From: CAVZZV01 sp963779845
Lineage (GTDB): Bacteria > Bacteroidota > Bacteroidia > Bacteroidales > GCA-2748055
Length of the DNA: 64,000 bases
Direction of reading: 5' to 3'
Assembly (NCBI GenBank): GCA_963779845.1
Contig: CAVZZV010000001.1
Coordinates: 930,001 to 994,000 of the forward strand
Shown: piece after piece, positions 17,242 through 25,660 of the stretch
Layout: each line of letters begins with the position of its first letter
How positions within the stretch are numbered: the first letter of the stretch is position 1
The notes under the pieces: generated by a model
What the model saw: only the letters and a program-made list of their open reading frames with translations
What the model was told of the DNA's origin: nothing
The model's database searches: none
Made by a program: the position numbers and the translations under genes

Positions 17242-17480
17242 TCCACAAGGTTTTGATAATTGGTAAAATTAAGTAAAAATAAGCGTTTTTTTCAGATTCT
17301 GAATAAATGTCGCGCGCTGGCCAAAAAAATACCCAATATTAATGATCTAACGTAAAGATTAGAAAATAATTATGTTTTTTGGTTATCAGCCTATCAACTC
17401 AGACAATTCATGAATTGTCTCTACCCGGCCCGGTAAAAGACCTAATAAATCACTCCACACTTCCACATCCTCCCATCACC
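17242..17480. other. Upstream region of the PorE-like gene
   Basis: A non-coding leader before the 46-bp array. It includes the 20-bp palindrome (17401-17420) and a CACTCCACACTTCCACATCCTCC tract (17450-17473) similar to the repeat flanks. No gene is seen. Confidence 0.5.
17401..17420. repeat. Perfect 20-bp palindrome
   Basis: Positions 17401-17420 (AGACAATTCA then TGAATTGTCT) equal their own reverse complement exactly, and are followed by CTAC. It lies in the non-coding region upstream of the PorE-like gene. The outer part (GTAGAGAC-type ends) resembles small iterated palindromic elements known from other bacteria. It could also be a protein-binding site or a cruciform. Confidence 0.7.
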
Positions 17481-17894
17481 AAATTAGTTTGGAGTGTGAG
17501 TAGGGAGCATGGATTCCCACATCACCAAATTAGTTTGGAGTGTGAGTAGGGAGCATGGATTCCCACATCACCAAATTAGTTTGGAGTGTGAGTAGGGAGC
17601 ATGGATTCCCACATCACCAAATTAGTTTGGAGTGTGAGTAGGGAGCATGGATTCCCACATCACCAAATTAGTTTGGAGTGTGAGTAGGGAGCATGGATTC
17701 CCACATCACCAAATTAGTTTGGAGTGTGAGTAGGGAGCATGGATTCCCACATCACCAAATTAGTTTGGAGTGTGAGTAGGGAGCATGGATTCCCACATCA
17801 CCAAATTAGTTTGGAGTGTGAGTAGGGAGCATGGATTCCCACATCACCAAATTAGTTTGGAGTGTGAGTAGGGAGCATGGATTCCCACATCCCC
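17481..17894. repeat. Nine tandem copies of a 46-bp unit
   Basis: Nine head-to-tail units start at 17481, 17527, 17573, 17619, 17665, 17711, 17757, 17803 and 17849; the period is exactly 46 bp and the copies are essentially identical. Each unit carries two small inverted repeats: CCAAA-TTAG-TTTGG across the unit boundary, and GGGA-(8)-TCCC inside. Flanks on both sides are degenerate CACATC/CCACATCACC tracts (17455-17480 and 17895-17970). No unit contains a variable spacer, so it is not a CRISPR array. No open frame of note runs through it. It lies between the PorE-like gene and the glnN terminator. Confidence 0.95.
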
Positions 17895-17992
17895 AAATCA
17901 TTAAATGTGGTGGCACATCCCCACATCACCACATCATCAAATCCTCACATCAACACATCCCCACATCACCAGCTTCCATCTTCCAAACAAAA

Positions 17993-18029
17993 AAAGCCAC
18001 CGGAAAGTAAAATATTTTCCGGTGGCTTT
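17993..18029 (-). terminator. Intrinsic terminator downstream of glnN
   Basis: A 14-bp perfect stem: AAAGCCACCGGAAA (17993-18006) pairs with TTTCCGGTGGCTTT (18016-18029) across a 9-base loop. A-run on the left and T-run on the right make it usable in both directions. On the minus strand it lies about 90 bp after the glnN stop codon. Confidence 0.85.
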
Positions 18030-18120
18030 ATATATGGATAAATATAAAATTGGGTTTAAGCATCATTAAGTTTCGAAAGCCCAAGTTTCCAACTTCCTGC
18101 TTCCAGCCTCAATCCCCTTC

Positions 18121-20310
18121 CTAACTGGTAAAGAGCAATTCCCTGTATTTTGGCAGGGGCCACTTTTCATTGTCCACAATCAGTTCCAGCTTGTCAACAT
18201 GATATCGGATGTCTTCCAGGAAAGGGGCCACCTTTTTGGAATAAGACTCCGCTTTATCCCGGACATTCTCGATTACATTGGCTTCTTTACGGGCATTGAT
18301 CATCTCCCGTACTTTTGCTTTAATATAACTTGTATGAAGAGACACTTCCCTGATCAGCTCCAGTCTCGCTCCTGCAAGTTCGTTAAACTCATTTTCGTTA
18401 AAAATTTCCTTTAGCCCCTTCACGTTCTTAACCAATGATGTCTGATAATCAATGGCAATGGGAACGATGTGGTTCATCACCAAATCGGCCAATACCCTCG
18501 ATTCTATCTGGATTTTCTTTGTGTATGTTTCGAGTTTCACCTCAGTCCTTGCATGGACTTCTCGGTCGGACAAAACCCCCTGGCGCTTGAAAAGTTCCAT
18601 GGATTGTTTTGAGATATAATGATCGAGTGCTTCCGGCACATCTTTGATGTTTGTCAATCCCCGTTTTTTCGCCTCTTTTACCCAGTCGTCACTATAATTA
18701 TTTCCATCGAAGCGAATCGCTTTGGATTCAATTATATACTTTCTTAATACCTGGAAAATGGCCTCATCTTTCTTTACCCCTTTTTTTATAATGGCATCTA
18801 CCTCTTTCTTGAAAAGAACCAGTTGATCGGCAACAATAGTATTTAAGGAAAGCATTGCTGATCCGCAATTGGCTGATGAACCTACGGCACGGAATTCAAA
18901 ACGGTTTCCGGTAAAGGCAAAAGGCGAAGTCCGGTTCCTGTCTGTATTGTCCAGGAGGATTTCCGGTATCTTTCCGATATCGAGTTTAAGCTCGGTCTTC
19001 TCATCAGGGGTCATTTTTTTGGATGAAACTTTTTCTTCGATTTCATTCAAAATCGCAGTTAACTGAGTCCCGAGAAAAACAGATATAATTGCAGGAGGGG
19101 CTTCGTTGGCACCAAGACGATGCGAATTCCCCGCGGAAACAATGCTCGCGCGGATAAGATCGGCATGCTTGTATACAGCCATGACACTATTGACCAGGAA
19201 GGTCAGGAACATGGTGTTGGTCCGTGGAGTTTTACCTGGAGAAAGCAGATTGATCCCGGTATCAGTGGTCAGCGACCAGTTGTTATGTTTCCCCGATCCA
19301 TTGATTCCGGAAAAAGGTTTTTCATGAAATAGTACGCGGAATTTATGCTTGCGGGCAACTCTTTTGGCCAGGTCCATAATAAGAAGGTTATGGTCTACAG
19401 CCAGGTTACATTCCTCGTATACGGGTGCACATTCAAATTGGTTTGGCGCCACTTCATCGTGCCTGGTTTTTACAGGAACCCCCAATTTATAAGCCTCGAT
19501 TTCAAATTCATACATGAATGCCTTCACGCGTTCGGGTATCGCAGCGAAATAATGGTCTTCCAACTGCTGATCCTTCGCAGAAGCATGACCCATTAGAGTC
19601 CTGCCGGTAAGCGCAAGATCCGGACGTGCATTAAACAATGCCTCATCAACCAGAAAATATTCCTGTTCCCATCCAAGATTGGAAAAAACTTTTGCAACAC
19701 TTTTGTCAAAATATTGTGCTACATCTGTAGCAGCCTTATCTACGGCATTTAGTGCTTTAAGCAGTGGGGTTTTAGAATCCAGGGCATCGCCGGTGTAAGA
19801 TACAAAAATGGTAGGAATTACCAGGGTTTTATCAATAATGAAGGCCGGGGAAGAAGGATCCCACGCAGAATACCCCCGGGCTTCAAAGGTATTTCTTAAT
19901 CCACCACTTGGAAAAGATGATGCATCAGGTTCCTGTTGAGCAAGCAATTTGCCGCTAAAATTCTCAACTACCCGGCCATCGGCTACAGGTTCGATAAAGG
20001 CATCATGCTTTTCGGCTGTTCCATCCGTAAGAGGATGAAACCAATGGGTGTAGTGTGTAACCCCATTTTCCATCGCCCAGGCTTTCATCCCCGATGCCAC
20101 CTGGTCCGCAACTTTTCGGTCGATGCGTGTTCCCTTGTCTGTGGCATCCATTACCTTATCATATACATCCTCCGAAAGATATTTACGCATTTTACCATAA
20201 TGAAATACATTACAACCATAGTAATCTGAAATTTTTTCGTTGGGCGCCGTTACCATTCTCGGTTCCCGGGTGAAGGCCTCTTTTAGGGCTTCGAATCTGA
20301 TTAATGCCAT
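18121..20310 (-). CDS. glnN: Type III glutamine synthetase
   Basis: A 729-residue GSIII enzyme, the family's normal length and much longer than GSI or GSII. It makes glutamine from glutamate, ammonia and ATP in the cytoplasm. Diagnostic segments are HDEVAPNQFECAPVYEE (metal/ammonia site), INGSGKHNNWSL (ATP/glutamate site), GNSHRLGANEAPPAIISVFLG and NRTSPFAFTGNRFEFRAVGSS (glutamate-binding). A C-terminal helical region (about 560-720) is typical of GSIII dodecamers. It is monocistronic: an upstream gap contains a promoter-like element (20350-20376) and a strong terminator follows at 17993-18029. Confidence 0.96.
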   Translation of the reverse strand: MALIRFEALKEAFTREPRMVTAPNEKISDYYGCNVFHYGKMRKYLSEDVYDKVMDATDKGTRIDRKVADQVASGMKAWAMENGVTHYTHWFHPLTDGTAEKHDAFIEPVADGRVVENFSGKLLAQQEPDASSFPSGGLRNTFEARGYSAWDPSSPAFIIDKTLVIPTIFVSYTGDALDSKTPLLKALNAVDKAATDVAQYFDKSVAKVFSNLGWEQEYFLVDEALFNARPDLALTGRTLMGHASAKDQQLEDHYFAAIPERVKAFMYEFEIEAYKLGVPVKTRHDEVAPNQFECAPVYEECNLAVDHNLLIMDLAKRVARKHKFRVLFHEKPFSGINGSGKHNNWSLTTDTGINLLSPGKTPRTNTMFLTFLVNSVMAVYKHADLIRASIVSAGNSHRLGANEAPPAIISVFLGTQLTAILNEIEEKVSSKKMTPDEKTELKLDIGKIPEILLDNTDRNRTSPFAFTGNRFEFRAVGSSANCGSAMLSLNTIVADQLVLFKKEVDAIIKKGVKKDEAIFQVLRKYIIESKAIRFDGNNYSDDWVKEAKKRGLTNIKDVPEALDHYISKQSMELFKRQGVLSDREVHARTEVKLETYTKKIQIESRVLADLVMNHIVPIAIDYQTSLVKNVKGLKEIFNENEFNELAGARLELIREVSLHTSYIKAKVREMINARKEANVIENVRDKAESYSKKVAPFLEDIRYHVDKLELIVDNEKWPLPKYRELLFTS

Positions 20311-20349
20311 TTTCTAAGAATTTGAGTTAAATATTAGGGGTTGACCCTG

Positions 20350-20376
20350 CAAATATATTGATTATTTTAATAACAA
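20350..20376 (-). promoter_or_regulatory. Possible Bacteroidota-type promoter of glnN
   Basis: On the minus strand a -7-type element TATATTTG (20357-20350) fits the TAnnTTTG consensus. A TTG (20376-20374) lies 16 bases upstream. The -7 element is about 40 bp before the glnN start codon. The spacing is a little short compared with the tRNA-Phe promoter in this window, so confidence is moderate. Confidence 0.4.
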
Positions 20377-20730
20377 TATCATTTTATAGGGGGTAAATGT
20401 AAATTTTTTGATATTAAGAGGTGGGTTAAGTGGAATTTCCTGATAATTGGTTTATATCCCTCCTTATTGCAGCTGCAGTCTTCCCATTATAGAGAAAACC
20501 TTCCTTATTATTTCTCTGCACTCCATAGATACTGCAGGCACTGTCCCGACCATTCTGAACTTATACTTTACTGAAGCAGCCTAAAATGTTGATACCATGT
20601 TGAAGCTACCCACACTTTCAATAGGAATTTTTGGAATAGAACACAAATCGCGATAGCTATATGGAATCCTTGTTTCAACACTAACGATTTGTCAGGAAAT
20701 CAAATAATCAAAAGACTTTCCAGACAGCCT
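20377..20730. other. Intergenic region upstream of glnN with a short coding-like stretch
   Basis: No full gene. On the minus strand, codons from about 20557 down to a TAA at 20428-20426 stay open for about 43 codons and have a protein-like composition, ending LYNGKTAAAIRRDINQLSG. There is no start codon context and upstream frames are closed. This may be the degraded 3' end of a lost gene; I do not recognise the family. The rest is AT-rich non-coding sequence between the M20 peptidase stop (20731) and the glnN promoter region. Confidence 0.25.
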
Positions 20731-22095
20731 CTACTTGGAAAACTGCGCAAAATACTTGTAAAACAGCGGAATGGTTTCGATTCCCTTATAGAAATTCAAT
20801 AAAGGGTAATTTTCATTCGGGGAGTGTATCGCATCAGACTCCAATCCAAAGCCCAAAAGAATCGATTTTATGCCCAGTACCTCCTCGAAATCAGAGATAA
20901 TTGGGATACTCCCCCCGCTTCTCGTAGGCACGGGTGACTTGCCAAAAGTTTCTTCCATTGCTTTTGCCGCAGCCTGGTAGGCCGGCGTAGTAATAGGCGA
21001 AACGTAACCCTGACCTCCATGAAGACTGGTTACTTTGACCTTCATGGTCGGGGGAGTAATTTTCCTGAAATAACTCTCAAAGAGGTTATCGATCTTTTTG
21101 GAATTTTGATTTGGAACCAGGCGCATACTGATTTTCGCAAATGCCTGAGACGGCAAAACAGTCTTAGCCCCCTCTCCGGTGTATCCTCCCCAGATCCCGC
21201 AAACATCCAGACTGGGCCTGATACCGGTACGTTCTGTTGTAGTGTATTCTTTTTCCCCATCCAATGCATCAACGGCAATCGATTGCTTGTATTCTTTTTC
21301 ATTGAAGGGAGCTTTGGCCATTTCCTTTCGTTCCTGACTGCTCACCTCTACCACATCATCGTAAAAGCCGGGAATGGCAATGCGATTATTCCCGTCCGTC
21401 AGTTGAGCAATCATTTTGCATAGAACATTGATCGGATTTGCCACTGCACCACCGAAAAGCCCGGAATGCAAATCACGGCCGGGGCCTGTGAGTTCTACCT
21501 GAAAGTAGCTTAAGCCTCGCAGTCCAACAGTTATTGAGGGAATATCCGAGGCGATCATGGTTGTGTCTGACACAAGGATGATATCTGCCCTGAGAAGTTC
21601 TTTGTTTTGTATACAAAACTGCTTCAGGCTTGGAGAACCGATTTCTTCTTCCCCTTCGATCATGAATTTGACATTGCAGGGAAGACTGCCCGATTCTACC
21701 ATCAACTCAAAAGCCTTGATATGCATAAACATCTGGCCTTTATCATCGTCAGCGCCCCGGGCAAAAATCTTTCCATCCCTAACTTCAGGCTGGAAGGGAG
21801 GTGACTTCCACAGCTCAAAGGGCTCTGCAGGTTGAACATCATAATGCCCGTAAACCAGGACTGTTGGTAAATTGGGATCCACTGTCTTTTCCCCAAAAAC
21901 TACCGGGAAACCCTGTGTATTCATGATCTCAACCCTGTTGGCCCCTGCTTTCAGCAGGCTGTTCCTGACCGCTTCGGCCATTCTTAGCATGTCCTCTTTA
22001 TGGACTTCCTTTGAACTAACGGATGGGATACTTAGCAGGTCGAAAAGTTCGCTTAGAAACCTATCTTTATGTGTGTCGATGTATTTACGGATCAT
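20731..22095 (-). CDS. M20-family dipeptidase / metallopeptidase
   Basis: A 454-residue M20/ArgE/DapE-superfamily zinc peptidase. Motifs: VLVYGHYDVQPAEP (first metal His and catalytic Asp), GADDDKGQMFMHIKAFE (bridging Asp), MIEGEEEIGSPS (general-base and metal Glu), a dimerization domain about 190-310 with DLHSGLFGGAVANP, and the C-terminal His in SDAIHSPNENY. This layout fits cytoplasmic nonspecific dipeptidases (carnosinase-like, M20A/F). No signal peptide. Start ATG at 22095. The neighbouring DUF3109 gene upstream has its own hairpin in the 115-bp gap, so it is probably a separate transcript. Confidence 0.92.
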   Translation of the reverse strand: MIRKYIDTHKDRFLSELFDLLSIPSVSSKEVHKEDMLRMAEAVRNSLLKAGANRVEIMNTQGFPVVFGEKTVDPNLPTVLVYGHYDVQPAEPFELWKSPPFQPEVRDGKIFARGADDDKGQMFMHIKAFELMVESGSLPCNVKFMIEGEEEIGSPSLKQFCIQNKELLRADIILVSDTTMIASDIPSITVGLRGLSYFQVELTGPGRDLHSGLFGGAVANPINVLCKMIAQLTDGNNRIAIPGFYDDVVEVSSQERKEMAKAPFNEKEYKQSIAVDALDGEKEYTTTERTGIRPSLDVCGIWGGYTGEGAKTVLPSQAFAKISMRLVPNQNSKKIDNLFESYFRKITPPTMKVKVTSLHGGQGYVSPITTPAYQAAAKAMEETFGKSPVPTRSGGSIPIISDFEEVLGIKSILLGFGLESDAIHSPNENYPLLNFYKGIETIPLFYKYFAQFSK

Positions 22096-22163
22096 GAGCT
22101 GTATTTTTACGATAAATAATTCATTTAATGCAGGATTTTCCCTTAGTCGTTACAGGCAAAAGA

Positions 22164-22210
22164 TTTTGGCACTTCGAAAGAAGTCAACCCTTCCTTGCGA
22201 AGTTCCAAAA
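22164..22210 (-). terminator. Imperfect hairpin after the DUF3109 gene
   Basis: Arms TTTTGGCACTTCG (22164-22176) and CGAAGTTCCAAAA (22198-22210) pair with one mismatch around a 21-base loop. Reading the minus strand it begins right after the stop codon of the frame-restored DUF3109 gene (22211-22213) and is followed by a T-rich stretch. Its position supports 22211 as the real gene end. Confidence 0.5.
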
Positions 22211-22793
22211 TTATCCCGGTTTTTCAAAATTCATCTCCTTGTATACGGTTTCAAGTTCTTCATAAAAGACTTTTCCAAATACCCGGGTAATAGAGGCTTC
22301 CAGGAAACGGAATACCGGCAGATGTTTCCTTTTTCCAAGCACCCGGGCGGGGTTGCAAATCTCCCAACGGTGATAATTTAATACGGTATATTCGCCCATT
22401 TTGCTCAATCTGATTGGGTAAAGATGGCAGGAACTGTGGTTTTTGAAAGGTCGTTTTTCCTGCCCCGAAGGCTTTTTCTATCCCGCACAAAGCAATGCCA
22501 TTTTCCATGACAGTATAAGCACATTCTTTCCCTTCTATTAAGGGGGTCACTTTTTCGCCATCGCTCGTATCCACAACCCACTTCCCTTGTTTTTCAATGG
22601 CTTTAATTCCGGCTAATGAAAGAAATTCCCTTATGTTCGCCCACTCCTCTTCCAGGATACCTGCCTCACTATCTTCTAGCGGAGCTCCCGCATCACCATA
22701 TATACAACAAGAACCATGACATTTTCCCAGGTCGCAATTAAAACTGGTATCGAAAAGCTCCGAGCTGAGCAGTTTGTCGTCAATCTGAAACAT
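22211..22793 (-). pseudogene. DUF3109 family protein, broken by a +1 frameshift
   Basis: DUF3109 is a Bacteroidota-typical, cysteine-rich cytoplasmic protein of unknown function (possible metal-binding). The start MFQIDDKLLSSELFDTSFNC and the Cys cluster CDLGKCHGSCC are intact. After AGKTTFQKP the annotated frame runs into unrelated sequence (QFLPSLPNQIE) and stops at 22260. Shifting by one base there gives SSCHLYPIRLSKMGEYTV, NYHRWEICNPA and FYEELETVYKE, the conserved end of the family, to a stop at 22211. One extra base near 22433-22440 explains it. As sequenced, the product would be 177 residues with a wrong last third. It may be a real mutation or a sequencing error. Confidence 0.8.
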
Positions 22794-22882
22794 GGTTATT
22801 TATTTAAGCCTTCAAAAATACAAGTTTTAATTCGTTTAATATAGTAATTTTACCTCAACAAAAAATCCATAAGCCTTAAAAC

Positions 22883-23986
22883 ATGTTTCGAATTGTTATT
22901 TCCCTCCTACTTCTAAGTTTTCCCTTCATCCAGTCGGCTCAGGACAATTTGCTGGATGACCCGGAAATTCTTCGGGTAATTCATTCGGCAATTAACGCCA
23001 ATTACGCCTGGGAGTTTTCCCAGGCAAAATATGAAACGGCTAAAGTAAGGCAAAAATACCCTGATCACCCTGTAGTTCCTTTTCTTATGGCCCTGAATAC
23101 CTATTGGGCAAACTTCCCTATGATACCCGATAGTCCTGAGTCAGATGAATTTAACCAATATATTATGGAGTGTCTTGAAAAAGCCAAACAGATGCTGAAT
23201 AAAGATTCTGACAACCTGGAAGGAATATTTTTTGATCTGTTTGGAAGAGCATTCTACGCCATGTATTGGTCCGATAATGGCAAATCCTCTAAAGTATTTC
23301 CTCATTTGAATACCCTATACCGGAATACGATAAAAGGTTTCAAATTAAAGGAGTCATTTCCTGAATTTTATTTTTCGACCGGACTTTACAATTATTACAG
23401 AGAAGCATACCCTGAAAAACATCCGATTTACAAACCGATTGCAAGAATCTTCAGTTCCGGAAATATGAGTCTGGGAATCAGCCAACTAGAATATTGTGCC
23501 CGACACGCTGTTTATGTAAAAGCAGAGACAAAATATTTTTTGTCCCACATATATATGAATTATGAAGCAGATTTTACAAGAGCATCAGAATATGCTTCGG
23601 AATTGTACAAAGATTATCCTAATAATTACTTTTATACGGCCAACTACCTGGAAACTTTGTTATTTGACAAAGAATATTCTCTTGTTCCAATGCTTCTGCA
23701 AAAACTGGACAGCAGCGGGAACCGGTTTGCCATGAGTGTCAGGAATGTCTTTATGGCTATGTATATCGAAAAGAAAGAAAAGAAGCCGGATGAGGCAATA
23801 CCCCTATATAATATTGCTCTTGAAAAGCTGGAATACCTAAATGATTTTGGTGCTCAATACCGGGCATTAGCCTATATGGGTCTTCATCGATGTTATGCTC
23901 AAAAAGGTCTTGGTCCCCAGGCAGATTCCTATTTTAAAATGGCCAAATCCCTCACAAACTTTGATTATATTTTAAATGACAGGTAA
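22883..23986 (+). CDS. Exported TPR-like protein of unknown function
   Basis: A 367-residue protein with a signal peptide (about residues 1-19, IQSAQD). The mature part is nearly all helical, with TPR-like pairs: AINANYAWEFSQAKYETAKVR, LEKAKQMLNKDSDNLEGIFF, ASEYASELYKDYPNNYFY and LHRCYAQKGLGPQADSYFKMA. These are separated by longer helices, as in periplasmic solenoids. I do not recognise a catalytic motif. It starts divergently from the DUF3109 gene across an 89-bp gap and is followed by the DUF3267 gene on the same strand with about 24-36 bp between, so the two may be cotranscribed. Confidence 0.8.
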   Translation: MFRIVISLLLLSFPFIQSAQDNLLDDPEILRVIHSAINANYAWEFSQAKYETAKVRQKYPDHPVVPFLMALNTYWANFPMIPDSPESDEFNQYIMECLEKAKQMLNKDSDNLEGIFFDLFGRAFYAMYWSDNGKSSKVFPHLNTLYRNTIKGFKLKESFPEFYFSTGLYNYYREAYPEKHPIYKPIARIFSSGNMSLGISQLEYCARHAVYVKAETKYFLSHIYMNYEADFTRASEYASELYKDYPNNYFYTANYLETLLFDKEYSLVPMLLQKLDSSGNRFAMSVRNVFMAMYIEKKEKKPDEAIPLYNIALEKLEYLNDFGAQYRALAYMGLHRCYAQKGLGPQADSYFKMAKSLTNFDYILNDR

Positions 23987-24009
23987 GAACCTCTTTTGAA
24001 ATTAAAGAA

Positions 24010-24658
24010 ATGAACTCCCATTTTGATCCAGGGATTACCGCTGAGCAATTACAAGAAGGACGAATCCTTTAAAAAAAGGGAGGAGATCCCTTATAACCAC
24101 GTGGTTAGATTTGTTCTTACGAATACCCGGCCTGTGCGTTCAGCCATGGCCACCTATTACAGCTCAGCAATCATTTACCTGTTGCTATTGATCTTCCTGG
24201 GAACAAGAGCTTTCAGCTCAGCTCAGATTTCAGTCCTCCATTTTGCAATGATAATTTCCGGAGGTGTATTTGCCGGAAGCATCCTGGTTATTCCCTTTCA
24301 CGAAGGGCTCCATGGAATAGCCTATTTTTTCACGGGGGCACGAAATATTCATTTTGGCTCAGACCTGAGTCAGATGATTTTTTACGTATCAGCCAATAAA
24401 TATGTGCTCGGACGAAGAGGGTTTTACCTTCTTGCCCTAACCCCTTTCATCGTTATCAATTTGGCCGTCCTAATCTTAATCGTTTTTTTGGACCTTCACT
24501 GGCAAATCGGGGGAATTTCATTCCTGTTCTCCCATAACCTCATGTGCCTGGGAGACTTTGCCATGGCAAACTATTTTCAGAACAACAGGAAAAAGGAGTT
24601 GTACACCTTTGATGATCAGGAAAACAGAGTTTCTTATATTTATGAAAAAACCCTGTAG
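24010..24658 (+). CDS. DUF3267 membrane zincin with an in-frame CTT-TAA frameshift near its start
   Basis: A DUF3267-family putative membrane metalloprotease: HEGLHG (HExxH zinc motif) within a membrane segment, and four hydrophobic helices. The long open frame has only a TTG start at 24023 and an odd N terminus. The neighbouring frame has an ATG at 24010 and reads MNSHFDPGITAEQLQEGRIL, which looks like a normal DUF3267 start, then hits TAA at 24070-24072. Dropping one base at CTT-TAA joins it to KKREEIPYNHVVRF, which fits the family. So the gene is interrupted by one extra base, is read through by +1 frameshifting, or starts at TTG. Function is not known experimentally. Confidence 0.75.
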
Positions 24659-24687
24659 ACACGAGGTAAATAAAAGATCTTAACATA

Positions 24688-25572
24688 CTATCCCAACTCA
24701 TCAAGATATTTTACAAAATCGAGAGCATTCTTAATCATTGTCACGTTTGAAGGAATTTTCGTTCCATTGTCTTCCATGTGAAATGTGGAATAAAGGATGG
24801 TTTGTCTCGGGTAGCTTTTGGATAGTTGAGCCAGATAAGTTGAAGCATCCATATTATACAACCCCGTACTGAAAGAGGTCATCAAAAAATCGCACGGACG
24901 GATTTCGATTACAGTAGCAAGGTCTTTAAACGGTACTGACTGACCGAGATAAATAACCCGGTGTCCTCTTTTTTTCAGGAGGTAATAATAAAATAACAGG
25001 CCTATTTCATGTAACTCTCCTTCCGGTAAAAACAGGATAAACCTCTTGCTTTCAGGGTTTTGTTCATTGAATATACCGTCGATCGCCACAATAAGTTTTT
25101 GCCGGATAAGGTTTGAAATAAAGTGCTCCTGAGCCGGGTTGATGGCCCCTGTTTGCCACAGTATGCCAATTCTTTCAAAGAAGGGATAAATAGAGTACAA
25201 AACCGTTTTTTCGAACCCGGATTTTAATATGGTTGTTGAAAGTATTTTATCGAATTTGTTCTCATCGAGTTCAATCATCGACATCACAAGACTGTCAATA
25301 ATGCTCTCCGGGTCATTGTGGGTCCTGGTTATGTCGGTAATTTTAGCCTTGATTTCAAAATTGTCAAGCTGGGCAATTTGTGAAATTTTTAACCCATTCC
25401 GGTTTAGGAAGGTTATATTGAGGATCTTTTTCATGTCCTCATCGTCATAATACCTTATATTGGTTTCAGTTCGTTTTGGATCAACGAGCTTGTATCTCTT
25501 TTCCCATATCCGTAAGGTATGCGCTTTTATTCCCGAAAGTTTCTCCAGATCTTTTATTGAATACCTCGCCAT
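24688..25572 (-). CDS. MerR-family regulator with cobalamin-binding domain (CarH/LitR-like)
   Basis: A 294-residue transcription factor. Residues 1-70 form a MerR winged helix (ARYSIKDLEKLSGIKAHTLRIWEKRY, then NIRYYDDEDMKKI). Residues about 85-170 look like the helical B12-binding cap, and about 178-290 the Rossmann-like B12 domain, with ExHxxG (E186, H188, G191), the motif whose His ligates cobalamin. In CarH/LitR proteins, adenosylcobalamin makes the repressor light-sensitive. Whether this one is light-responsive cannot be told. It faces the DUF3267 gene convergently (30-bp gap). The O-methyltransferase and M16 peptidase genes lie upstream on the same strand, separated by 88 bp. Its targets are not apparent here. 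Confidence 0.9.
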   Translation of the reverse strand: MARYSIKDLEKLSGIKAHTLRIWEKRYKLVDPKRTETNIRYYDDEDMKKILNITFLNRNGLKISQIAQLDNFEIKAKITDITRTHNDPESIIDSLVMSMIELDENKFDKILSTTILKSGFEKTVLYSIYPFFERIGILWQTGAINPAQEHFISNLIRQKLIVAIDGIFNEQNPESKRFILFLPEGELHEIGLLFYYYLLKKRGHRVIYLGQSVPFKDLATVIEIRPCDFLMTSFSTGLYNMDASTYLAQLSKSYPRQTILYSTFHMEDNGTKIPSNVTMIKNALDFVKYLDELG

Positions 25573-25660
25573 AATCCCTGTTACAGTTCACTTTTTGTTT
25601 AACGTGTAAGCATGATTTAATAAACAAATGGATTGAAAAAATGTTTAAATCGACACGTTT

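Noticed and set aside
17481..17894. 46-bp repeats as a CRISPR array
   Set aside because: Units are contiguous and identical; there are no variable spacers and no cas genes.
22260..22450. Alternative C terminus of the DUF3109 gene as a real variant
   Set aside because: The sequence after the break (QFLPSLPNQIE and onward) is not like the family, while the other frame is.
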